Shown here: piece after piece, positions 52,561-60,763 of the stretch
Layout of the letters: each line of letters begins with the position of its first letter
Position numbering within the stretch: the first letter of the stretch is position 1
Origin: Virgibacillus phasianinus
Lineage (GTDB): Bacteria; Bacillota; Bacilli; Bacillales; Amphibacillaceae
Assembly (NCBI RefSeq): GCF_002216775.1
Contig: NZ_CP022315.1
Location: 124,001 to 188,000 of the forward strand
Direction: 5' to 3'
Length of the DNA: 64,000 bases
Notes under the pieces: generated by a model
What the model saw: only the letters and a program-made list of their open reading frames with translations
What the model was told of the DNA's origin: nothing
Database searches by the model: none
Program-made: the position numbers and the translations under genes

Positions 52561-53126
52561 AGACTGTTTTCGCATAGTCGGTGTAATATCACCACAGTTG
52601 ATAAAAATTGCGACGTAACTAAACTAAATTATGCTTGGCACCACGATGGGGCGCTGCGGAAAAACACTGCGCAGGGTTGAGTGCTACCTATAATGCCATA
52701 ACACCGATTTCTTCATTCTTTAATAATTGTAGTTGCGAGTAGTAGTCGATTAGGCATGGGTGAAACCCCGGAAGCATAAGAAGGGCACTGAAAAAGTGGT
52801 GGATTTTAAAATTTAGCTTTTCACCTATACTTAGCATCTTGAATATACGGAGACTCCTGCGGGAAGTGAGAGATCGGCGAGACCCCGGAGGACGTCAGTC
52901 CGAGGAGGCTCGTCACTCGCCCGCGGAAAGCGCAGTATATTCAAGATGCGATCATAGATCCACATATTCGTGTATTAACTATACCTTTTTCAGTGCCCTC
53001 AGCGTAAGCTCAGGAGGCCATGAAAGCGCAGTGTTTTTCCGCAGCGGCCGCCCGTGCCAAACATGATTTTTAGTTACGTCGCAGTTTATGGATTTTGTTT
53101 ATAAACAACAATCTTTTGGAAATCAG
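52561..53126. repeat. Composite nested palindromic repeat, copy D
   Basis: The longest copy. Left end GACTGTTTTCGCATAG, then GACGTAACTAAA; right end CCAAACATGATTTTTAGTTACGTCGCAG, the inverted partner of the outer left arm. The inner palindrome (52786-52995) is bounded by CACTGAAAAAGT and CTTTTTCAGTG, and over about 117 bases of its core differs from copy A at only four positions. No gene is supported here. Confidence 0.87.
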
Positions 53127-53216
53127 TATTTCGATAAAAACGTATCCTTTCTTAAAGAACAACTAATCATGATAAACTGTATTCAAATCCATATTAGCTT
53201 GCAGGGGGTAGTTTTC

Positions 53217-54386
53217 ATGCGGAAAGAGATTCATGAACGAATTGACCAATTGCACCAAGAGATGATTGAGATACGAAGGTATTTACATCAATATCCAGAG
53301 CTTTCGTTTCAAGAAGAAAAAACGGCAGCCTATATTGCTGACTTTTATGAAAATCTAGGTATTCCCTATCAAACGAAGGTAGGCGGAAATGGGGTTATTG
53401 CAACCCTTAAAGGTGGAAAACCTGGGAAAACCGTTGCACTAAGGGCGGATTTTGATGCCCTGCCCATCCAGGACGAGAAGGATGTCCCGTATAAATCCAA
53501 AATAGATGGTGTCATGCACGCCTGCGGCCATGATGGGCACACAGCGACATTATTATCCCTGGCAAAAGCAGTGCAGCCATTTCAGGACGAATTACCGGGA
53601 ACAATTGTATTCCTGCATCAACATGCAGAGGAATATGCTCCGGGTGGGGCAAAACCAATAATTGAATCCGGTGCACTTGATCATGTTGACGCCGTTTTTG
53701 GAACCCATCTATGGGCAACAACGCCACTAGGTGTAATGCAAACCTCCAAACATGCTTTTATGGCAGGAGCAGACCGTTTTGAGATTGTTCTACAAGGCAA
53801 AGGTGGACATGGCGGGTATCCACATGAAACCAAGGATGCGGTTGTAATTGGTGCCGAGTTAATCACAAAACTTCAACAAATTGTTAGTAGACGTATCGAC
53901 CCGCTCAAAACTGCTGTTTTAACAATTGGTATATTTGAAGCCGGGAATGCTTTTAACATTATCGCGGATAAAGCCAAATTAATTGGAACAATGCGGCATC
54001 TTGATTCCTCCATACAGAAACAAGTAATCGAAGAAATGGAACAGATTATTAAAGGAGTGTGTATGTCAAATGGTGCGACGTACACGTTCAATTATCTAAA
54101 AGGATATCCTCCATTAGTAAATCACGAGGAGGAAGCTGAACTTGTCAGGCAGGCTTGTGAAAACATACCGGAAATTACATCAGCCGAATTCGTCCCACCT
54201 GTAATGGCTGGAGAAGACTTTTCCTATTATTTACTTGATAAGCCTGGAGCATTCTTTTTCACCGGTGCCCAAAAAGAAGGAAACGACATCCCGCACCATC
54301 ATCCTAAATTCGATATTGATGAACGTGCATTACCAATCGCTGCAAAAACATTATTTGAAGCATACCTTGCTTACCAGAATAAATAA
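53217..54386 (+). CDS. M20 family N-acyl-amino-acid amidohydrolase (YhaA-like)
   Basis: The 389-residue metallo-amidohydrolase shows the M20D features: LRADFDALPIQDE near residue 78, the metal site HACGHDGHTAT near 100, HQHAEEYAPGGAKPIIESG near 137, GTHLWATTPLG near 164 and VMAGEDFSYY near 330. It cleaves N-acyl amino acids (aminoacylase-type). The ATG at 53217 follows CAGGGGG; the longer frame to 53088 would run into repeat D. It is convergent to ecsB, as yhaA is in B. subtilis, although ecsC is missing between them. Confidence 0.87.
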   Translation: MRKEIHERIDQLHQEMIEIRRYLHQYPELSFQEEKTAAYIADFYENLGIPYQTKVGGNGVIATLKGGKPGKTVALRADFDALPIQDEKDVPYKSKIDGVMHACGHDGHTATLLSLAKAVQPFQDELPGTIVFLHQHAEEYAPGGAKPIIESGALDHVDAVFGTHLWATTPLGVMQTSKHAFMAGADRFEIVLQGKGGHGGYPHETKDAVVIGAELITKLQQIVSRRIDPLKTAVLTIGIFEAGNAFNIIADKAKLIGTMRHLDSSIQKQVIEEMEQIIKGVCMSNGATYTFNYLKGYPPLVNHEEEAELVRQACENIPEITSAEFVPPVMAGEDFSYYLLDKPGAFFFTGAQKEGNDIPHHHPKFDIDERALPIAAKTLFEAYLAYQNK

Positions 54387-54432
54387 AAGTCTTATAGCGC
54401 AATCGTACAAGGGCTGGAACAGATTATTTCAA

Positions 54433-54470
54433 CAAAAAGCATCTCAGGCACGCCTGAGATGCTTTTTTCA
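54433..54470. terminator. Bidirectional terminator between yhaA-like gene and ecsB
   Basis: AAAGCATCTCAGGC and GCCTGAGATGCTTT form a perfect stem around ACG or CGT, with A- and T-runs on both sides. Confidence 0.9.
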
Positions 54471-55676
54471 TACTAACTTTCTTTTCACATAGCCATTCAT
54501 GAACAGATAATTAAAAAGAAAGCCGCAAACTAATATTATTCCCGCGCCAGTAAACTGAGATGGAGTAAATAAGAATACAATCGCAAATAGAATAGTCTGA
54601 ACCAATCCAAGCTGAAACAGCCAATTGAAGACTGCCTGCCTTCTGTATTTATGCTCAACAGGATAGAGGTCTATCCACATTACTGTTCGATGGTGATGAT
54701 ACAATGTCATCATCTGGAAACTGCTCATATACATAAACAGCAAGGCAAATAGTATTTTCATCCAAAGCTGCGGAACAAAATAAATAAAGAGACCGCCAAT
54801 AACAATTAATCGGAGATACATACCCAAATAATCTCCGCTCCGCACAAAGGTAATTCGGTATAGGTAATGGAAGGATTGTTTATTCTGAAACGGAACATTG
54901 CTGACAATGGATGTCAGCCATTGGCGCTTTTTCACTTTACTTCTTAAATGTGGCACGTCTGTAAACATATTTGCAATCCGATAAAAGGCCTGCATTCGAT
55001 CACGGTCTTTTTGGATGAGCAGATCCCAAACAATTCCCGCCTGTTTATGTGATAAATTATAATCATACAGAAATACAATGATATATAATCCTGTTGTGAC
55101 AGCCGTCAGAACAATATCACCGTGAATCAGGAAATAGAATACGGCTATCGTTAACAGCGTTCGCGCAAGTAAGTCAATCTGTCTGACACCAGGAGCACGT
55201 ATTTTCAGCATCCACCAATTGGCAAGTAAATTCCATACCTTAAAAATCAGCAGCACTAAAACCGTTAATAAATATCCTTCACGCTCTGGATATGTCGCTG
55301 AATACAACGGTCCAAGAGCTGCCGCCGCAAGCAACACTAAGTACAATTGAATAACAAAGCTATAAAGCAAAGCATCCCTGAAGTAAGCATTCATTTTATT
55401 CTCGGCTGCAATCAGGAAAACTAAATCCGGCTCTTTTAATAATGTTCGGACAGGGCTATAACTTGCGACCAAACCAAAAACAATCCCTACAACCCAGGCG
55501 GTCGGGAAATTCTCGGAAAGGTTTTGGAGCCATTGTTGGTAATAAACCGCTATTGCAGAAATAAAGAACAGCATCGCAATGGCTAAATGACCGGTAAAAA
55601 TGTACCGAAGATAACGGCTTGTTTCCTTTAAATGTTCAGAAAAACGATTTTTAAAAAAGGCATGTGAATCAAACAT
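54468..55676 (-). CDS. ecsB: ABC transporter permease EcsB
   Basis: The 402-residue protein has about ten hydrophobic segments and the EcsB features AVYYQQWLQNLSENFP near residue 44, RQIDLLARTLL near 160 and KVKKRQWLTSIVSNVPFQNKQSF near 258. With EcsA it forms an ABC transporter whose loss affects secretion, competence and site-2 proteolysis (RasP) in B. subtilis. Its start overlaps the ecsA end by eight bases. It ends in the bidirectional terminator. Confidence 0.9.
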   Translation of the reverse strand: MFDSHAFFKNRFSEHLKETSRYLRYIFTGHLAIAMLFFISAIAVYYQQWLQNLSENFPTAWVVGIVFGLVASYSPVRTLLKEPDLVFLIAAENKMNAYFRDALLYSFVIQLYLVLLAAAALGPLYSATYPEREGYLLTVLVLLIFKVWNLLANWWMLKIRAPGVRQIDLLARTLLTIAVFYFLIHGDIVLTAVTTGLYIIVFLYDYNLSHKQAGIVWDLLIQKDRDRMQAFYRIANMFTDVPHLRSKVKKRQWLTSIVSNVPFQNKQSFHYLYRITFVRSGDYLGMYLRLIVIGGLFIYFVPQLWMKILFALLFMYMSSFQMMTLYHHHRTVMWIDLYPVEHKYRRQAVFNWLFQLGLVQTILFAIVFLFTPSQFTGAGIILVCGFLFNYLFMNGYVKRKLV

Positions 55677-56412
55677 GGCTTTCTTCCTTAGTCAACTGTA
55701 CATACAGGTCATCCAGTGTTGCAGTTGGCATAGCAAATTCTTCACGCAACTCGTCCAAGGTTCCCACTGCCTTTATCTTCCCATCATGCAAAATAACAAA
55801 CCGGTCACAGTAACGTTCTGCGGTAGCCAAAATATGCGTCGACATTAAAACGCCTGAGCCCTTCGCTTTCATCTCCTCCATTAACTGCAAATAAGACTGG
55901 ATTCCTAATGGATCAAGACCCATAAAAGGTTCGTCGACAATATATAATGGCGGTTCAATCAAAAACGCGCACATGATCATTACCTTTTGGCGCATTCCTT
56001 TCGAAAAGTGAACTGGAAACCATTTTAGTCTCTTTTCCATCCGAAATTCTTTCAATAGCGGTGGTAAACGCTTTTCAAAAAGGTCCTCCGGTATATCGTA
56101 GGCCATTGCTGTTAATTTCAAATGTTCATATAACGTAAGTTCATCGTACAAGATAGGCACTTCCGGAATGTAGGCCATTTGTTTACGATATGTTTCCGGG
56201 TTTTCATTGAATGTTTTTCCATTAATTGATACAGTACCTTTTTTGGCATGCATCAAGCCGATTATATGCTTGATGGTTGTACTTTTCCCAGCACCGTTCA
56301 ATCCAATTAAACCAACGATTTCTTTTGGCTTTACATTGAATGAAATGCCATGAAGTACATTTTTATGTGTGTATCCCCCATGTAAGTCATCAATATGTAA
56401 CAATGGCTTCAT
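55669..56412 (-). CDS. ecsA: ABC transporter ATP-binding protein EcsA
   Basis: The 247-residue ATPase has Walker A GLNGAGKST near residue 38, the Q-loop region YIPEVPILYDELTLYEHL near 80, signature HFSKGMRQKVMIM near 134 and Walker B LYIVDEPFMGLDP near 155. The signature is of the FSKGMRQ form usual in EcsA. The ATG at 56412 has AGGAGG upstream and gives the same length as B. subtilis EcsA (247). It is the first gene of ecsAB. Confidence 0.93.
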   Translation of the reverse strand: MKPLLHIDDLHGGYTHKNVLHGISFNVKPKEIVGLIGLNGAGKSTTIKHIIGLMHAKKGTVSINGKTFNENPETYRKQMAYIPEVPILYDELTLYEHLKLTAMAYDIPEDLFEKRLPPLLKEFRMEKRLKWFPVHFSKGMRQKVMIMCAFLIEPPLYIVDEPFMGLDPLGIQSYLQLMEEMKAKGSGVLMSTHILATAERYCDRFVILHDGKIKAVGTLDELREEFAMPTATLDDLYVQLTKEESHV

Positions 56413-56576
56413 TGTTTTTCCTCCTATACGTATATACAATAAATTTTACCATTTATCACTTATAAAACCAAAACAAACTATACAGCAAAATTCTACAATT
56501 TATTTGTATATTATTTTCCTAAACGTCCACAATAATAGATGCAGTCACGAGGATAGTCACTTGCAAAAAATTTCGT

Positions 56577-56757
56577 ATCTAATACTAAATGAGGTGTATG
56601 TGATCGAACATTTACTGTAAACCCATTTTGTTAGTATCAAATATTAAATGAGGTGTCTGTGATCGCACATTCAGCGTAAACCCATTTGCTATTCGAATCT
56701 AATGTTAAATGAGGTGTTTGTGAAAGGCACATCTAATGAAAACCCATTTTGTTATAT
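56577..56757. repeat. Three tandem ~60-bp repeats between ecsA and hit
   Basis: Three imperfect copies start at 56577, 56636 and 56697. Each has TTAAATGAGGTGT (or a variant), GTGATCG, ACAT and ends AAACCCATTTTGTTA. Together with the element at 56795 they fill the 617-base gene-free stretch between ecsA and hit. Each copy holds a GAGGTG ribosome-site-like string followed by a very short frame (8-16 codons). Confidence 0.8.
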
Positions 56758-56794
56758 GTAATTCATGGTCAGAAATACAAACAAAACGGTTTTT

Positions 56795-56960
56795 GTAAAT
56801 TAGTTAACTTGAATGACCATCACGCTAACTAGTTACAAAAGTCCCCAGTTAGATGAACCATTAAATCCCCGTGACTGCTTAAAGCAGGCTAGTCCAAAAA
56901 GTACAGCAATGTACTTATGGGCTATGCCTGTTATATTTTTGGCTGAAATCACCGCCCGGT
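56795..56960. other. Hairpin-rich element, possible IS200/IS605-type remnant or small RNA
   Basis: Within 166 bases are a TAGTTA/TAACTA pair (56801-56831), the perfect hairpin CTGCTTAAAGCAG (56875-56887) and the perfect hairpin AGTACAGCAATGTACT (56900-56915), next to CCCCGTGACTGC. Short subterminal hairpins of this kind occur at the ends of IS200/IS605-type elements. No transposase or TnpB gene is present. Identity is tentative. Confidence 0.35.
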
Positions 56961-57029
56961 TGTTATAACTTTACATTCCGATCCTTTCCTATATACAATA
57001 GATAAAAATAGGTTAAGGAGTGGTAGTCG

Positions 57030-57455
57030 ATGAGTCACGATGATTGCATTTTCTGTAAGATAATTGATGGAGAAATTCCTTCAGCCATGGTTTATGAGGA
57101 TGAGTACGTCTATGCTTTCCTTGATATAAGTCAGGTAACAAAAGGGCATACGCTGATTATCCCAAAAACACATACAAAGAATATTTACGAAACCCCTGAA
57201 GATGTCGCAAGAGAATTTTTTGCCCGGGTTCCAAAGATTGCTAATGCTATTAAAGCAACCTACAATCCAATTGGCATGAATTTATTGAATAATAATGAGG
57301 AACCAGCCGATCAATCCGTTTTTCATTTACATATTCACCTGATCCCAAGGTACGGAGAGAGTGATGGTTATTCCTCAAACTGGATTACACATACTGACGA
57401 TTATACAACCGGAGATCTGCAAACGATTGCTAAAGAAATCGGTGCTTCCATCTAG
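57030..57455 (+). CDS. hit: HIT family nucleotide hydrolase (Hit)
   Basis: The 141-residue HIT protein has CIFCKIIDGEIPSAMVYED at residues 6-24, with the zinc-type CxxC, and the triad HLHIHLIPRYG near residue 100. HIT hydrolases split nucleotide-phosphoramidate or dinucleoside polyphosphates. AAGGAGTG precedes the ATG. In B. subtilis hit lies beside ecsA, divergently, as here, though the spacer is larger and repeat-filled. Confidence 0.93.
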   Translation: MSHDDCIFCKIIDGEIPSAMVYEDEYVYAFLDISQVTKGHTLIIPKTHTKNIYETPEDVAREFFARVPKIANAIKATYNPIGMNLLNNNEEPADQSVFHLHIHLIPRYGESDGYSSNWITHTDDYTTGDLQTIAKEIGASI

Positions 57456-57488
57456 GAATATATACTTTTTAATTCTGAATAATTTTGT

Positions 57489-57494
57489 TATAAT
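57489..57494 (+). promoter_or_regulatory. Probable -10 box of trpP
   Basis: TATAAT lies 93 bases before the trpP start and leaves a leader that contains the full TRAP site. The -35 candidate (TTTTTA at 57466) is weak. Confidence 0.5.
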
Positions 57495-57543
57495 GTAAGT
57501 ACGTTTCCGCAACTGACAACGAGTGTACAGTTGGGAAATAACC

Positions 57544-57600
57544 AAGCATGGAAAGCCTAGCATAGCTGAGAAGAGGAGAGATTACAAATGAATACTAGAG
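57544..57600 (+). promoter_or_regulatory. TRAP (MtrB)-binding leader overlapping the trpP ribosome site
   Basis: Six NAG triplets (AAG, TAG, TAG, GAG, GAG, GAG) start at 57553, 57558, 57563, 57568, 57573 and 57578, exactly five bases apart. One more AAG is upstream at 57544 and a TAG lies after the start codon at 57596. TRAP with tryptophan binds such triplets with 2-base spacers. The last triplets are the ribosome site itself (GAGGAGAG), so binding should block trpP translation, as known in B. subtilis. Confidence 0.88.
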
Positions 57601-58106
57601 TTTTGATTATTTTATCCTTATTTGTGGGGATCGGAGCAGTTTTACACACTGTTGTTCCAGCAATGTTGTTTGGGATGAAACCGGATATGTTATTATCCAT
57701 GATGTTTTTGGGAATTATGCTATTTCCGAAATTGAAGTACGTGATAATAGTATCCATTGTAACTGGAGTAGTTTCCGCACTAACAACACTTGCTCCCGGA
57801 GGACAAATTGCAAACCTTATCGATAAACCAATAACCGGCTTATTATTTTTTGGATTGTTTTTATTAATAAAAAATATGGTAAATGAAAAGATTGGTGCAC
57901 CAATTTTAACGGGTATCGGAACAATAATAAGCGGAAGTATATTTTTATTTTCAGCATTGTACATTGTTGGACTGATGGATGGAATTTTCACCGTATTATT
58001 TTTAACAATTGTTTTGCCCACAGCTACTGTCAATGCAATTGTCATGATTGTTGTTTACCCGATTGTACAAAAAATCATGAAACGGTCTCAGCCGATAACA
58101 GTATAA
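57588..58106 (+). CDS. trpP: Tryptophan transporter TrpP
   Basis: The 172-residue membrane protein has five to six helices and fits the TrpP family: MLFGMKPDMLLSMMFLGIMLFPK near residue 24 and VSALTTLAPGGQIANLIDKPITGL near 62. It imports tryptophan, probably as an ECF-type S-component-like carrier. Its ribosome site lies inside a TRAP-binding array, so tryptophan should repress its own uptake. It lies between hit and yhaH as in B. subtilis. Confidence 0.92.
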   Translation: MNTRVLIILSLFVGIGAVLHTVVPAMLFGMKPDMLLSMMFLGIMLFPKLKYVIIVSIVTGVVSALTTLAPGGQIANLIDKPITGLLFFGLFLLIKNMVNEKIGAPILTGIGTIISGSIFLFSALYIVGLMDGIFTVLFLTIVLPTATVNAIVMIVVYPIVQKIMKRSQPITV

Positions 58107-58113
58107 AATCTGA

Positions 58114-58150
58114 ATATCCACTGGCACAACACGTCAGTGGATATATTAAA
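58114..58150 (+). terminator. Hairpin after trpP, possible terminator
   Basis: ATATCCACTG and CAGTGGATAT form a perfect 10-bp stem, but the bases after it (ATTAAAATA) are not a good T-run. Confidence 0.45.
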
Positions 58151-58235
58151 ATACATAGATATTCGAGAAACAAGTTTATTTGTAGTACAATAAAAGGAAG
58201 AGATATAGTATGGATTTGAAAGGAGCGAATTTCAT

Positions 58236-58601
58236 ATGGTAAGAGGCAAATCATTAGTATACGGTTTTGTTATTGGCGGGGTTGTCAGTGCGGCGGCCGC
58301 ATTACTGAGCACACCATCTTCTGGCAGAGATTTGCGTTTCCGTGCAAGAGAACAAAGCGGCGAATGGAAAGATATGATAAGTAACTTGAAATTTGACGGC
58401 CTTCGTTTAAAACAACAGATTAGTGAAACTTCAAAAGAGGGCGCTGCATTAATTAAAGATCTAACCCAGGAAATGAAAAAGTCTGTCCAGGATTGGCAGC
58501 AGACTGTTGAGCCACATCAGGAAAACATTCATAAATACTTGGAGCAAATTGAATCAAGTCTTAAAGATTTAGAAGAAAAAGTGAAAAATAATCAGCAATA
58601 A
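58236..58601 (+). CDS. yhaH: YtxH-like protein YhaH
   Basis: The 121-residue protein has an N-terminal hydrophobic stretch (VYGFVIGGVVSAAAALLSTPSSGRDLR, residues 6-32), then a long polar helical part (KQQISETSKEGAALIKDLTQ, KYLEQIESSLKDLEEKV) likely to form a coiled coil. This is the YtxH family, general-stress membrane-linked proteins of unknown mechanism. AAGGAG precedes the ATG. Its position after trpP matches B. subtilis yhaH. Confidence 0.87.
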   Translation: MVRGKSLVYGFVIGGVVSAAAALLSTPSSGRDLRFRAREQSGEWKDMISNLKFDGLRLKQQISETSKEGAALIKDLTQEMKKSVQDWQQTVEPHQENIHKYLEQIESSLKDLEEKVKNNQQ

Positions 58602-58634
58602 CGCTATGTTCTATTTTTTAAAAAAATGATTTAA

Positions 58635-58671
58635 AAAGGACTTCTACTTATTTGTAGAAGCCCTTTTTTTA
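58635..58671 (+). terminator. Terminator of yhaH
   Basis: GGACTTCTAC and GTAGAAGCCC form the stem (one mismatch), followed by TTTTTTT. Repeat fragment E starts at once after it. Confidence 0.85.
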
Positions 58672-58673
58672 AA

Positions 58674-58752
58674 TGGCTGCTGCGGAAAAACAACCCAGCG
58701 CATACCTTGCTGTTTATAGACTTTGTGTCAAAAACAACAATCGAAAACAGCC
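58674..58752. repeat. Composite repeat fragment, copy E
   Basis: Only the right end of the family remains: GCTGCGGAAAAACAACCCAGCGCAT, GCTGTTTATAGACTTTGTGTC and GAAAACAGCC. It lies between the yhaH terminator and the end of the opuAC-like pseudogene. Confidence 0.75.
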
Positions 58753-58760
58753 TTTTAAAT

Positions 58761-59683
58761 CTATTCAGCTGGCTTTAAGTCTTCAATTGAGTCAATGTCC
58801 ATATACTTCGGAACGGCCAAGCCTATTTTAGCACCCTTTAAGTTTTCACCTAAATCTTCAAATTGACCTTCGTACTTTTCGTAAAACTCTTTATGTGTAA
58901 CAGGCATCCAGGCCGCTAATGTAGCATCTCCATCACCGTTAGCAATGGCCTTAAACACAACCGCGACATCAACTGGAGTAACAGTCACATCAAAACCTTT
59001 TGATTTTAAAACTTCCGCAACTACACTTGAAGATGAACGTTCGGAATCCCATGGCGTCGACACCAATTCAATCTCAACACCATCTACATCATCAACACCT
59101 TTTGTCCACTTCGAAACAGCATCTGGGTGCTCTTCAACCCACTTTTTTGCCACTTTAGAAATATCTTCCCGGATTCCGTGGACTCAAGCATGATACCTTC
59201 CATATCTTCTACTTCCCAATGAAATTGATCCAATAACTTATATGCATTCGGTTTATCTTCTTTTAATCCTTTTCGTGCTAATGTTTTTATCATTTCTGTT
59301 TTTCCATAAACACCTTTTGGATCTTTAAGGTATTTTAAATCCTCATATTTCGCGAACATCCAGTGTGGGTTCCAGCCGGTAACGACGATTGGTTCCTGTT
59401 TTTCAATTGCCTCATCAAGTTCTGTCATCATCGCAGCAGTTGAAGACTCTTCAACTGACCAGCCTTTCAAACTATCGTATTCCTCAATTGCCTTTTCTGT
59501 TGTAACACTGATCCCCGCACCAGGCTCTATTCCAGTAATTGTATGCTCTACTGCTTCACTATAGTTTTTCTTATTATCCGTATTTGATGATTCTCCTTCT
59601 TCATCGGACCCGCAGCCTGCTATTAGCAGGGTTAACATGAGGCCAGCAATTAAAATAGTACTTGTATAAAACTTTTTTTTCAT
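58761..59683 (-). pseudogene. Second glycine-betaine-binding lipoprotein gene, frameshifted
   Basis: Two overlapping frames together make one OpuAC-like protein. The first (from ATG 59683, MKKKFYTST, lipobox LIAGC) covers the signal peptide and first lobe, GIEPGAGI and GWNPHWMF. The second covers AKKWVEEHPDAV to the end DSIEDLKPAE, closely matching the intact gene next to it. The break is at a CCC run at 59168-59170: adding one C there joins the frames as ESGEDISKVAKKWV, in line with the paralogue. So one base has been lost from a run of four, by mutation or sequencing error. If real, the two halves are not expected to work. It lies after the opuAC terminator. Confidence 0.9.
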
Positions 59684-59703
59684 ACACAAGGCATCCTTTC
59701 TAA

Positions 59704-59741
59704 AGTAAAGGGCTGATACATCATACTGCATCAGCCCTTAT
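59704..59741 (-). terminator. Terminator after opuAC
   Basis: On the minus strand AAGGGCTGAT and ATCAGCCCTT pair, followed by TACTTT. It separates opuAC from the second binding-protein gene and may allow partial read-through. Confidence 0.75.
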
Positions 59742-59758
59742 TTATAGTTGTATACCGA

Positions 59759-60688
59759 TTATTCAGCTGGTTTTAAGTCTTTAATTGAATCAACATCCAT
59801 GTATGCTGGAACAGCTAATCCTATGTTTGCTCCAGAAAGACTTTCACCCAGGTTAACTAATTGATCTTTATATTGTGCGTAAAGATCACCATGTGTTACA
59901 GGTAACCATCCGGCAAGCATAGCATCTGCTTCGCCATTTGCAACTGATTTCCACATGATTGCATTGTCAATTGGAGTTAAGGTTACTTTAAATCCGAAGT
60001 TTTCTAATACATTCTTAACAACATTATTAGATGCAACCGCGGAATCCCATTCCACATACACTAATTCGATTTCTTTCCCATCAACTTTTTCTACGCCTTT
60101 TGTCCATTCAGAAACCTTATCTTGATTTGATTCTACCCATTTAGCAGCAGCGTCAGCAGGGTCTGAACCATTTGCGATATTCAACATGACTGCATTCATG
60201 TCTTCTGTTGTCCAAGCAAATTGGTCTAACAATTTATTTGCATTTGGCATATCTTCCTTAAGTCCTTTTCGTACCATTGTATTAATGGTTTCGTCTTCTC
60301 CAAATACTCCTTTTGGATCCTTCAAATATTTTAAATCATATTTAGAAAACATCCAATGTGGCTGCCAACCTGTAACAATGATTGGTTCTTCATTTTCAAT
60401 TGCTTCACCTAACGCTGTGGCCATTGCACCGCTTGATGAAGTTTGAACTGTCCAGCCTTTTAAGCTGTCATACTTTTTTACAGCTTTCTCAGAAGTTTTT
60501 ACAACTCCAGCACCAGGTTCGATACCTGTGATTGTGTAATCCACTTCTTCACTATAATTTACATCTCCGCCCTTATCTGAAGATGATGTATCCTTTGATG
60601 ATTCATCATCAGAACTGCAGCCTGCAGCAACTAATGATAATGAAAGGCCAGCAACAAGACCGGCTTTTTTCCAGTTTAAGTTAAACAT
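59759..60688 (-). CDS. opuAC: Glycine betaine ABC transporter substrate-binding protein (OpuAC)
   Basis: The 309-residue lipoprotein has lipobox SLVAAGC (Cys24), an acidic Ser/Asp linker, and an OpuAC-type two-lobe domain: DYTITGIEPGAGVVKTSEKAV near residue 50, GWQPHWMFSKYDLKYLKD near 101 and MLAGWLPVTHGDLYAQY near 258. The Trp residues of GWQPHW and AGWLPV are the likely aromatic betaine-binding box. It delivers betaine (and perhaps proline betaine) to OpuAB. It is third in opuAA-AB-AC. Lower GC-poor, acidic surface fits a halotolerant cell. Confidence 0.95.
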   Translation of the reverse strand: MFNLNWKKAGLVAGLSLSLVAAGCSSDDESSKDTSSSDKGGDVNYSEEVDYTITGIEPGAGVVKTSEKAVKKYDSLKGWTVQTSSSGAMATALGEAIENEEPIIVTGWQPHWMFSKYDLKYLKDPKGVFGEDETINTMVRKGLKEDMPNANKLLDQFAWTTEDMNAVMLNIANGSDPADAAAKWVESNQDKVSEWTKGVEKVDGKEIELVYVEWDSAVASNNVVKNVLENFGFKVTLTPIDNAIMWKSVANGEADAMLAGWLPVTHGDLYAQYKDQLVNLGESLSGANIGLAVPAYMDVDSIKDLKPAE

Positions 60689-60763
60689 AACTAATAAACT
60701 CCCCTTTTCTAGTTTTTAATATATATGGAAACTTTTCTCCACGAAAAGATACCAACAGGATAC

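Noticed and set aside
52839-53066. 75-codon ORF starting MNIRRLLREVRD
   Set aside because: It lies wholly inside repeat copy D, and the same peptide pieces occur in copy B; it is repeat DNA, not a gene.
56577-56757. Possible CRISPR array of three repeats
   Set aside because: The whole 60-bp unit is repeated and diverges throughout, with no constant repeat plus variable spacer pattern.
57557-58045. 162-codon ORF antisense to trpP
   Set aside because: trpP is clearly the real gene (family match, ribosome site, TRAP leader); the antisense frame has low-complexity content and no family features.
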